Source: Nostoc sp. CHAB 5824
GTDB taxonomy: Bacteria > Cyanobacteriota > Cyanobacteriia > Cyanobacteriales > Nostocaceae
Length of the DNA: 64,000 nucleotides
Direction of reading: 5' to 3'
Assembly (NCBI RefSeq): GCF_020829665.1
Contig: NZ_JAIVFT010000004.1
Coordinates: 193,613-257,612, forward strand
Below, in pieces: positions 26,200 through 33,762 of this stretch (position 1 is the first letter of the stretch; each line of letters starts with the position of its first letter). The notes under the pieces were generated by a model. It had not been told where the DNA came from. It saw only the letters and a program-made list of their open reading frames with translations, and searched no databases. The position numbers were made by a program, and so were the translations under genes.

Positions 26200-26230
26200 C
26201 CCTCATAGATTTTATGAGGGTTTTGCTTTT
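26200..26230 (+). terminator. rpsU terminator
   Basis: CCCTCAT (26200-26206) pairs with ATGAGGG (26214-26220), then TTTTGCTTTT. It lies 166 bases after the rpsU stop because of the intervening element. Confidence 0.7.
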
Positions 26231-26297
26231 GGCTATTTTAAAATCAGGAAACCTAAAGAAACGCTAAAATCAAGTCAGCCTTTGTATTGTAGCGGTT

Positions 26298-28058
26298 GTG
26301 TCCCACATCACTCAGAGTGCGGTTCACTGCATAAATCCTGATTGCCAACGTCCTTATCCTCAGCCTTGGGGAAACAAATTTTGCAACAGTTGTGGCGCAC
26401 CGCTAGAACTGTTAGACCGCTATGTTCCACTTCAGCCTTTGGGATCGGGAGGATTTGCTCAAATTTACACGGTTTGGGATGAAAAAACTCAAACAGAGAA
26501 AGTGCTAAAAGTATTGGTAGAAGATTCACCAAAGGCACTGGAATTATTTACCCAAGAGGCGGCGGTTTTATCTAGCTTGCAGCATCCAGGTGTCCCCAAA
26601 GTCGATGCCGAAGGGTATTTTCAGGTACAACTGTTTAACCCCAAACCGCACCAACTACCTTGTCTGGTAATGGAAAAAATCAATGGGCGGACTTTAGAGG
26701 AGATATTAAAAAAGTTTCCCCAAGGGTGTCCAGAGGATTTGGTTTTAAACTGGTTTGCCCAAGCTGTACAGATTTTACAAGAATTACACAAACGTCAGAT
26801 TCTTCACCGGGACATCAAACCTTCTAATTTGATGCTGGGCACTTCTTCGCCATCTTTAACCCCGTCTCAAGGGCAAACAGGGGGCGATCGCTTGGTACTA
26901 ATTGATTTTGGAGGAGCGAAACAATTTAGCGCCTCTAAGTTGCGTTCTCAGTCTAGTTCCACTCGATTATTTTCTTCTGGCTACAGTCCACCAGAACAAG
27001 TGACTGGAGGTATTGTCGGGCCAAGTGCCGATTTTTATGCCCTTGGTCGAACGGTGATTGAACTACTAACAGGCAAGTACCCGCTAGAGTTGGAAGATCA
27101 GCAAACGGGTAAATTGCGCTGGCGAACTGCGGTAAATGTCAACCCCCAATTGGCGGATTTGCTGGATGAGATGGTGCAGGAGGATGTGCGATCGCGTCCA
27201 GCAAATGCAGCTATGATTCAAAAACGTTTAGCGAAGATTTCTCAACCATTACCGCCGCCAGGGTTATTTTCCCAACTGCGAGACAACGGGAAGCTTGCCT
27301 CAACGCAAGCCTTCCAGAGATTGACCCTGCTAACACAAGCTATTGAACAAGCTTTAGCTAACTTTAGCCAAGCTGTAACTAAAACCGTTATTTTTATCGC
27401 TCAAGCAATCATCAAAATTTTCCAAGCTTGTTTGGCGACGATTTGGGCGATGATCCTAACTTATGTTGGCGCTTGTTTTGGTGCGATCGCAGGTTTTATT
27501 TTGGCATATCACACCAGCTTGGGTCGTCAAGTTGTGGAATTTATTTCGAGTCAGCAAAACCAATTAGTGCCAAATACTCAACCTGTCTTCGGGGCAGATA
27601 TTTTGGTGTTCGTCGCAGCAGGCTGGGGAACCGCTTGGGGACTGACAGTATCCGGGTGTTTTGGTCAACGGCGGCGCTTTTTAGTAGCATCCCTGATGGG
27701 CATGATTAGCTATGGCTTCGGCTGGTTAATTTTGCAATTAATCACACCAAAAGATAGTGGCGAGGGCTTAGTGGCAGTAATTTTAGTGGCAGTTTGCCTA
27801 CTCACCTTGAGTTTAGGTCTTCGCAGCCATCACATAGTCTACGCTGTGTTCACTGCCTTTGGTAGTGCGATCGCCTATGCAGCTTTGATTTATTTGAGGT
27901 TAGCACCTCCAATCTTCCAATTCTCTAGTCAACCAGGCTGGTCAGAGTTACAGTTACCTCTGGCTTTTTTTGGTTCTGTAGGCTTGTTTATCAGCTTCTG
28001 GTTAGGAGTGAGTTATTACCTAATTGTCCCTGGATTGCGCCTTTTAGGGTGGCGATGA
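26298..28058 (+). CDS. Ser/Thr protein kinase with N-terminal zinc ribbon and C-terminal membrane region
   Basis: A 586-residue protein starting at GTG. Four cysteines at 11, 16, 29 and 32 (CX4C, CX2C) form a zinc ribbon. The kinase domain (about 41-300) has the Gly loop LGSGGFAQIY, VLKVL with the ATP-binding Lys, HRDIKPSNLML and DFGGAK, all complete. The C-terminal 230 residues hold an amphipathic stretch and several membrane helices (ILTYVGACFGAIAGFILAY and others). This Hanks-type layout with a 4-Cys ribbon is frequent in filamentous cyanobacteria. It is probably anchored with the kinase in the cytoplasm. Substrates are unknown. Confidence 0.9.
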   Translation: MSHITQSAVHCINPDCQRPYPQPWGNKFCNSCGAPLELLDRYVPLQPLGSGGFAQIYTVWDEKTQTEKVLKVLVEDSPKALELFTQEAAVLSSLQHPGVPKVDAEGYFQVQLFNPKPHQLPCLVMEKINGRTLEEILKKFPQGCPEDLVLNWFAQAVQILQELHKRQILHRDIKPSNLMLGTSSPSLTPSQGQTGGDRLVLIDFGGAKQFSASKLRSQSSSTRLFSSGYSPPEQVTGGIVGPSADFYALGRTVIELLTGKYPLELEDQQTGKLRWRTAVNVNPQLADLLDEMVQEDVRSRPANAAMIQKRLAKISQPLPPPGLFSQLRDNGKLASTQAFQRLTLLTQAIEQALANFSQAVTKTVIFIAQAIIKIFQACLATIWAMILTYVGACFGAIAGFILAYHTSLGRQVVEFISSQQNQLVPNTQPVFGADILVFVAAGWGTAWGLTVSGCFGQRRRFLVASLMGMISYGFGWLILQLITPKDSGEGLVAVILVAVCLLTLSLGLRSHHIVYAVFTAFGSAIAYAALIYLRLAPPIFQFSSQPGWSELQLPLAFFGSVGLFISFWLGVSYYLIVPGLRLLGWR

Positions 28059-28177
28059 AGAACGCAAAAGGCAGAAGGTATGCAAAGGACTTCCAAATAA
28101 AAAAATATCCCATATGTTTTTGGGAAATATTGTATTGTTGTAGAAACTTAATTTTAATAAATTTGGAAGTTGTATCC

Positions 28178-28798
28178 ATGACACATCTGTTTACTAAAAC
28201 AGCTATTAATATGGTGACGACTACTGCTTTAGGGTTAGCGATCGCCATAACCGCTAACGACCTAGCTCATGCTGCTGAGTTCAAATTTAACTGGAAAGGA
28301 GACACTGGTTATTCAGCTAAAGGTTCATTTAACTACGATACAACAACTGCTCCAAGCGTCATTTCTGAAGCAGGTTTGGGAGCTACGAACAACTTACAGT
28401 CCCTCTCAATTTCCTTCTTTGATCCATTAAGTAATCTAATAAATAGTTTCACTCCAGTGCTTAGTGGTGTATCTAACTACAGCTTTTTGAGATTCAACTT
28501 TGATAACACTAAAGAGCAAATCTTTGGCCCCTTTGATGTTGGCAAGGATGATGAGTTTCCTGGCGATACATGGCTTAATAATAATCTCGCACTCATAGAC
28601 GAAGGTTTTAGTGATGAGGTTCTAGCTAAAGAATTTGGTTTTAATAACAGAGATGCAGCAGGCAAAAAGCGAATACTAGATTTAAGTAACAATTCGGTTC
28701 AGGTATCCAAAGTCCCCGAAGGAAGCATAATTATAGGTTTATTAGCAGTGTTTAGTTTGGGATTTACCGCTCATAGAAATCTGGACAAAGCTACCTAA
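28178..28798 (+). CDS. PEP-CTERM-like exported protein
   Basis: The start chosen is the ATG at 28178 (MTHLFTKTAINMVTT); the longer frame from 28049 overlaps the kinase gene. The 206-residue protein has a signal peptide ending at about HAAEF, a beta-rich body and a C-terminal sorting region: VPEGSIIIGLLAVFSLGFTAHRN (PE followed by a helix and basic end). PEP-CTERM signals target proteins for exosortase processing and exopolysaccharide-linked surface location. The motif is VPEG rather than the usual VPEP, so the assignment is moderate. No function is known. Confidence 0.6.
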   Translation: MTHLFTKTAINMVTTTALGLAIAITANDLAHAAEFKFNWKGDTGYSAKGSFNYDTTTAPSVISEAGLGATNNLQSLSISFFDPLSNLINSFTPVLSGVSNYSFLRFNFDNTKEQIFGPFDVGKDDEFPGDTWLNNNLALIDEGFSDEVLAKEFGFNNRDAAGKKRILDLSNNSVQVSKVPEGSIIIGLLAVFSLGFTAHRNLDKAT

Positions 28799-28850
28799 GA
28801 GTGGATTCAGTGTTACTTTACAGGGATATAAAAAGTCGGAGGCGATCGCT

Positions 28851-30122
28851 ATGGTATCAGTCAGCGATGCACAAGCAATTATTTTAAATTTAGTACAACC
28901 GTTGGATCGTCAACGCGATACAGAACTTGTAGATTTATTAGTAGCAGATAGTCGGATATTGGCAGTACCTGTCACCAGTCCGCTAGATTTTCCCCATTGG
29001 GATAATTCGGCAATGGATGGCTACGCAGTCCGCTACGAGGATGTACAGCGCTCTAGCAGCGAAAACCCAGCCGTTTTAAAAATTGTTGAACATATCCCGG
29101 CTGGGTATCAGCCCCAGTCTACGATTCAACCAGGGCAAGCTGCGCGGATTTTCACGGGTGCGGCGATCCCAGCAGGTGCGGATACTGTAGTCATGCAAGA
29201 AAAGACACGTCGGGAAGAAAACCGCGTATTTATCCTGGATGCGCCAAAACCGCAAGAATTTGTCAGACACAAAGCATCTTTTTATCAAGCTGGAACACAA
29301 TTATTACCAGCCGGAATTAAGTTAAATGCTTCAGAAATTGCCGTATTAGCAGCAGCACAATGTCCGCAATTAAGTGTTTACCGCCGTCCGCGTGTGGCAA
29401 TTTTCTCTACTGGTGATGAGTTGATGACAGTTGATCAACCACTGCAACCAGGGCAAATTGTGGATTCTAATCAGTATGCGCTAGCAGCTTTGGTGAGACA
29501 AAGTGGTGCAGAACCATTACTTTTAGGCATTGTCAAAGATGATCCAGTTGCTTTGGAGAAAGTCATTGCCCACGCCGTTGCGATCGCTGATATAGTTCTC
29601 TCTTCTGGTGGTGTTTCAGTAGGAGATTATGACTATATTGATAAAATTCTAGAGTCACTAAAAGCAAAAATCCACATTCGGGCTGTGGAAATGAGGCCTG
29701 GGAAACCCCTTACCGTCGCCACTTTCCCCAGCGCCAGTACAGACGCGATTAATCGCGTCTCTACCCATTCCCCACTCTATTTTGGTTTACCAGGAAACCC
29801 TGCTGCTGTGTTGGTGACATTTTGGCGATTTGTGCTACCAGCAATCAAGAAACTTTCGGGAATTACTGAAGGCTGGGAACCAGTGTTTTTGAAAGTGCGA
29901 TCGCATGATGAGTTGCGAACGAATGGCAAGCGCGAAACTTACCTTTGGGGTAAGTTGCATTTAATTGATGGAGTTTACGAATTTCATCAAGCTGATGGTA
30001 GTCAAAGTTCCGGCAATTTAATCAATTTAGCTCAAACCAATGCTTTAGCTATTCTACCGGTGGGTAAAACATTAATTTACCCACAAGAAGAGGTGCAAGT
30101 TTTGCAGCTTAGTAATGGTTAA
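28851..30122 (+). CDS. moeA: Molybdopterin molybdotransferase MoeA
   Basis: A 423-residue MoeA, which inserts molybdate into adenylylated molybdopterin. Motifs: LDFPHWDNSAMDGYAVR, IFTGAAIPAGADTVVMQE, RRPRVAIFSTGDEL, SSGGVSVGDYD and YFGLPGNPAAVL, in normal order. CGGAGG precedes the ATG. Just after RPGKPLTVATFP it carries an extra segment, SASTDAINRVSTH, encoded by a copy of a 20-bp palindrome that also occurs in spacers in this window (29741-29760). The 3' end overlaps the converging aminotransferase gene by 4 bases. Confidence 0.95.
   Translation: MVSVSDAQAIILNLVQPLDRQRDTELVDLLVADSRILAVPVTSPLDFPHWDNSAMDGYAVRYEDVQRSSSENPAVLKIVEHIPAGYQPQSTIQPGQAARIFTGAAIPAGADTVVMQEKTRREENRVFILDAPKPQEFVRHKASFYQAGTQLLPAGIKLNASEIAVLAAAQCPQLSVYRRPRVAIFSTGDELMTVDQPLQPGQIVDSNQYALAALVRQSGAEPLLLGIVKDDPVALEKVIAHAVAIADIVLSSGGVSVGDYDYIDKILESLKAKIHIRAVEMRPGKPLTVATFPSASTDAINRVSTHSPLYFGLPGNPAAVLVTFWRFVLPAIKKLSGITEGWEPVFLKVRSHDELRTNGKRETYLWGKLHLIDGVYEFHQADGSQSSGNLINLAQTNALAILPVGKTLIYPQEEVQVLQLSNG
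29741..29760. repeat. 20-bp palindrome inside moeA
   Basis: AGACGCGATTAATCGCGTCT is its own reverse complement, preceded by GTAC (29737-29740). The same GTAC plus palindrome occurs at 55092-55115 and 55126-55149, and with a central change at 41103-41126. Confidence 0.85.
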
Positions 30123-31351
30123 AATACCTGCTCAAAAACCTCAATCAAGCTATTAACTTCTTCAAGGGTATTGTAATGCACCATACTCACCCGGACTATT
30201 CCATCTTGCGAAGCTAACCCCAGGTATTCAATTAGCCGTTTAGCATAAAAGTGTCCGTAGCGAATCCCAATATAATGTTGGTCAATTTTTGCTGGAATGG
30301 TTGAGCTATTCACTCCATCTACTACAAAAGATATAGTTGGCACACGGAATTGACGGTCAGCTTTTGATTGACCAATCACTCGCACATTCGATTTGCTGTT
30401 GAGGTAATTTAGGAGGCGATCGCTAATATGTTCTTCATGTATGCTAATTAAATCAAACGCCTGCACCATTTGATTTCTCAAATCAGGTGCAGTTTGATTA
30501 CCGTAGTGCAGTTGTGCTAACTCACTTAGATAATCACATAAACCCAACATTCCATAACTTAATTCAAAATTGACATTTCCTAACTGAAATTTATAAGGTA
30601 TATCTGTTTGCTCAATAAAATAATGATTAAGCCCAGGTAATCTTAATAAATGTTCTTCTTTGCCATAAAGCAAAGCATGATGTGGTCCATAAACTTTATA
30701 AAAACTCAAAGCATAGAAATCAACATCCAAATCTTGGACATCAACTAACCTGTGGGGTGCATAAGCTACACCATCTACACAAATCATTGCGTTGCGATCG
30801 TGCACAAATGCAGCAATTTTTTTAATAGGATTGATGGTTCCCAAAACATTAGAAGCATGAGTCAAGGCTACTAGTTTTGTACGCTGACTCATCAATGGTT
30901 CTAAATCTGCTAAATTAAGTTCCAAGCTATCAGGGCGAATTTGCCACACTTTAACCTTCATCCCTTGTTTTTCAAGAGCGACCCAAGCACCAATATTAGC
31001 CTCATGGTCACAATTAGTAACAATAATTTCATCACCAGGCGTAAAAGTTTGACCCAGGCAAATTGAGAGAACTTTTAACATCATTGTAGTAGATGGGCCC
31101 ATAACCACTTCTTTATAAGAACTGGCATTAATGAAAGTAGCCATTCCCCTAGTTGCTAAAGCCAATCGTTCTCCTGCAAGTTGAGAAACCCCATAAGAAG
31201 CTCCTAACTGGACATCAGAACTCAAGAGAAATTCGCTAATTCTATCTACTACTTTTTTCAGGGTTTGTGACCCGCCAGCATTATCAAAAAAAGTCCATTC
31301 ACCAGCTAGGGCGGGGAAATATTGCCGAACTTTATCAACATTCAGGAGCAT
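30119..31351 (-). CDS. Class V aminotransferase, cysteine desulfurase-like, lacking the catalytic Cys
   Basis: A 410-residue PLP enzyme. It has FFDNAGGSQTLKKVVD at the start, TNCDHEANIGAW, CVDGVAYAPHR and the PLP-lysine motif ALSFYKVYGPHHALLYG. At the place where SufS/CsdA enzymes have the catalytic Cys (RxGHxCA), this protein reads RYGHFYAKRL, so Cys is replaced. That pattern fits the VC1184-like group of desulfurase relatives (TIGR01976), whose substrate is unknown. It converges on moeA with a 4-base overlap. A role in sulfur transfer to Moco is conceivable but not supported by motifs. Confidence 0.8.
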   Translation of the reverse strand: MLLNVDKVRQYFPALAGEWTFFDNAGGSQTLKKVVDRISEFLLSSDVQLGASYGVSQLAGERLALATRGMATFINASSYKEVVMGPSTTMMLKVLSICLGQTFTPGDEIIVTNCDHEANIGAWVALEKQGMKVKVWQIRPDSLELNLADLEPLMSQRTKLVALTHASNVLGTINPIKKIAAFVHDRNAMICVDGVAYAPHRLVDVQDLDVDFYALSFYKVYGPHHALLYGKEEHLLRLPGLNHYFIEQTDIPYKFQLGNVNFELSYGMLGLCDYLSELAQLHYGNQTAPDLRNQMVQAFDLISIHEEHISDRLLNYLNSKSNVRVIGQSKADRQFRVPTISFVVDGVNSSTIPAKIDQHYIGIRYGHFYAKRLIEYLGLASQDGIVRVSMVHYNTLEEVNSLIEVFEQVF

Positions 31352-31770
31352 AGTATAAGTTTTTTGGAGAATATTCTTTACCCTAGCTTACCTTTTAGCA
31401 AATCCCTCAGAGAGCAGCTACATCTTCTCTTAGTGTTTACAGCTTGTTGTGCCAGCTTTCTGACTCTGCAAGAATCTCCCTAGAGGTGGTAAACTAGAGG
31501 ACTCAAAGAGGATCTTACTGACATATAGCGGCTCCCGCATGGATAAGGTACAGAAAAAATAATCAATCACACATAAACACAGATATTCGTACGTACACAG
31601 CATTGCCGTGTACCTTATTCAATTGAGAATCGCTATATCTAACTTTCTGCAACAGTTAATGTCTTGATTCTTTACAATTATCGCCAATTTTATTTGATAA
31701 GTTTAAGGTAGAGTCAAAGCAACTATTGTTTTGATTTTTAATTCCTTGATTGAAAACAAAGGAACGAGCT
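31352..31770. other. Spacer with a MITE-like element
   Basis: About 420 bases between divergent genes. It contains the 116-bp element at 31523-31638 described separately. The remaining sequence is AT-rich and presumably promoter for the aminotransferase and the DUF4327 gene. No gene is seen. Confidence 0.5.
31523..31638. mobile_element. 116-bp element with about 30-bp imperfect inverted ends
   Basis: The left end (31523-31552) begins ATATAGCGGCTCCC and ends ATAAGGTACA. The right end (31609-31638) is TGTACCTTAT ... GAATCGCTATAT. The inner and outer parts pair well (ATAAGGTACA/TGTACCTTAT and ATATAGCG/CGCTATAT), and the middle is imperfect. The size and TIR length fit a non-autonomous element of the MITE type. 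Similar TTATAGCG pieces occur near 24857 and 24960. Confidence 0.55.
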
Positions 31771-31992
31771 ATGAATACTACGGTTAAATACGACATTGAG
31801 GTTATTAAGAAAGGAGCACTTCAACTTGTTAAAAAGAGACTTGTTAACCGTCAGCAGTCAATTTATACTCTCTGTAAATATATTCCTCATCGTGACTGGG
31901 TTAATTTTGAACTTGAGTTAGAAAAAAACGAATTTCTGCTCAGAGATAGAATTATCGACCTACTGAATCACGAATCGTGGGAAGACGAGTGA
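31771..31992 (+). CDS. DUF4327-family protein
   Basis: The start chosen is the ATG at 31771 (MNTTVKYDIEVIKKGALQLV), preceded at 31761-31766 by GGAACG. A TTG 21 bases upstream is less likely. The 73-residue protein has the DUF4327 layout of cyanobacteria: YDIEVIKxxAxxLVKK, RQQSIYTLCKYIPHRDWVxFELELE and FLLRDRIIDLL. No membrane segment or signal peptide. The family is small, cyanobacteria-specific and of unknown function. A hairpin (32070-32092) lies downstream. Confidence 0.75.
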   Translation: MNTTVKYDIEVIKKGALQLVKKRLVNRQQSIYTLCKYIPHRDWVNFELELEKNEFLLRDRIIDLLNHESWEDE

Positions 31993-32069
31993 GGCTACAT
32001 TTAGAAGCTGAACTTTATTAGTAGCATCCCAATAAAATGAAAATTACAAATTCATTTTTCAACACTAAA

Positions 32070-32092
32070 AACCCTCTAATTAAATTAGGGTT
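32070..32092 (+). terminator. Hairpin after the DUF4327 gene
   Basis: AACCCTCTAAT (32070-32080) pairs with ATTAGGGTT (32084-32092), with a small bulge. It lacks a long T-run, so efficiency is uncertain. Confidence 0.4.
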
Positions 32093-32302
32093 ATAAACAA
32101 GAGATTATTAAAGTAAGCAATAAATCTTGATGAATGGGTTAGGTGCTTGAGAAGAGGAAAGAACTACCGCTAGCGTAGTAATACTTTTCTGTTAAAGGGG
32201 CTACGGTGTACACACAAGTCCTCAAAACCTAGTTTTGTAAGCCACTACGTTCATACGTGTCAATTTAAGGTAAACCAACCTAGAACCAGCTTTTAGAGAT
32301 TT

Positions 32303-32410
32303 TCTCGTTCCCAGTCTCAGACTGGGAATGCCCATTAGGAGGCGGAGCCTCCAGAATTGGCGGCAGAGCCGCAATGAAGTACATTTCCAGCCTCTGGCTG
32401 GAAACGAGGT
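32303..32410. repeat. Multi-hairpin dispersed repeat
   Basis: This segment is a chain of small palindromes: TTCCCAGTCTCAGACTGGGAA (at about 32308-32328), GGAGGCGGAGCCTCC (32338-32352), GGCGGCAGAGCCGC (about 32359-32372) and TTCCAGCCTCTGGCTGGAA (about 32385-32403). The outer ends TCTCGTT and AACGAGG are also complementary. It is typical of interspersed palindromic repeats in cyanobacteria. The remaining spacer 31993-32659 shows no gene. Confidence 0.7.
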
Positions 32411-32659
32411 TTTAAAAGGGTCGTTAGGACTAATGTTCATAACGCACCCTACCAGATTTAAGCCAATGCGGATGAGGTTTTCTGACTTGTATAACACAGT
32501 AGCCTACCTCCGAGGAACCTCGCCTGTTTGCTGTCAGTTTTACTTTCTAGCTGTGTCAGGTAATACCTCATGGTGGGCTACAGCCTCGCATTTTATGACA
32601 ATTGATTACAGGAATAAAGAAAAAATAAATTATACTAAACCCATCCTAGCGACTTGGTA

Positions 32660-32911
32660 TTAGGCAGACATCTCTTCTAGCTCTATCCATTGGGTAATAG
32701 ATTGCCATTGAGTTCCGTAAACAGTAGTATCTCTACGTTTTTCTTTTTGAGGTTTTCTAGGTAGTTCTCCCGTGACAGCTTTAGTGAATGAACTGGATTC
32801 GTTCAGATTATAAACAGGCATTTCTTGCCAGCAGTGACGACAAAACCAATAACTCTCTGCACCGCGTATATGTTCTAAAAGTAGATTTGAACAGCAAGGA
32901 CAGTAATTCAT
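32660..32911 (-). CDS. Small zinc-ribbon-type protein
   Basis: An 83-residue protein opening with MNYCPCCSNLLLEHI and then WFCRHCWQEMPVYN. The two CxxC pairs (C4/C7, with C6 adjacent, and about C24/C27) should bind one zinc ion. The rest is polar and basic (PRKPQKEKRRDTT). No known domain beyond the ribbon is recognised. Similar short ribbon proteins exist in other Nostocales from memory. Function unknown. Confidence 0.55.
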   Translation of the reverse strand: MNYCPCCSNLLLEHIRGAESYWFCRHCWQEMPVYNLNESSSFTKAVTGELPRKPQKEKRRDTTVYGTQWQSITQWIELEEMSA

Positions 32912-33762
32912 ATTTTTCTCAAATCCTGTTAATAAAAGCGTTATTGCAAATCAGGGTAGCCATTTGAAAAGCCCGTAGATATTTAAAACCACGTGTCTAT
33001 ATTTTGACTATAGGGTTTAAATATGAGGAAGTTGTGAAGAAATTTAGAACACTTAATAAGTTTATATGTTTTATACATATTTCTTAAGTAATGACATCGG
33101 TGTTATTTATCTATCTCTTCACAAGTTCCTCGAGTAATTTTGGTATAAATTAGTATAAGTATAAATGTTGGGCTTAAGAGCAACGGCAGCAGTGTACCAC
33201 CCGCTATCAATAAAATAAACAAGTCAAATCCCCTTCCCTTTTGCCCTTCGGGTTCGCCACTTGGCGCCAGTCCGCTCCTACGTCGCTACCTCTACGCTAA
33301 TGCCACGAAGCTGGCTCCTTTATGTCGGTGAAAGCGTCCACGGTAATGGCTCATCTTTTATCTTGTTTCTTGAAAGTTTTGCTGGAGGTTTAGTGAGAAA
33401 GCCGAAAGCACGAACCTTCTGTTGATGTTCGGGAGCAAGGGTTTAATATTTCCACTCATCAATTAATTTCAAAGATTTCACACCAATAAGATTACCAAAA
33501 TCATCAACTAAGATAATCTCTTGAGATATCAGATCATCTATCTCTAATTTGACAATAGAATGAGTTTGGCGACTCTAAAATTCTATCTACTTCCTGGCTA
33601 AGTGACTAACTCGCATTGTGTCTCCTGTATTAGGTTTTGTAATATTTACAGGGCGAATTAATCAATATAGTTGATTAATTCTCAATTGCAGCAGAAAAAT
33701 TCCTGATTCCCAAAAGTTTGCTTTCTCTGGCTTTTGCTAGCTTCTGCTAGTTCGTCCTGGAT
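32912..33762. other. 850-base spacer with palindromic repeats and a gene relic
   Basis: Bases about 33236-33330 are dense with small GC-rich palindromic repeat pieces (CCCTTCGGGTTCGCC, CTTGGCGCCAGT). A short coding relic is listed separately at 33443-33574. No complete gene is seen. The last 150 bases are the likely promoter of the large kinase. Confidence 0.5.
33443..33574 (-). pseudogene. Short coding relic without a start
   Basis: A minus-strand frame of 43 residues is bounded by an upstream stop at 33575-33577 and ends ...LIDEWKY. It reads SRQTHSIVKLEIDDLISQEI, then ILVDDFGNLIGVKSLKLID. The composition (strand-like, acidic, with a DDFGNLIG turn) looks like real protein, but there is no start codon, so this is probably the 3' remnant of a gene broken by repeats. 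No family is recognised. Confidence 0.35.

Noticed and set aside
32222..32497. 91-residue minus-strand frame
   Set aside because: It covers the multi-hairpin repeat at 32303-32410.
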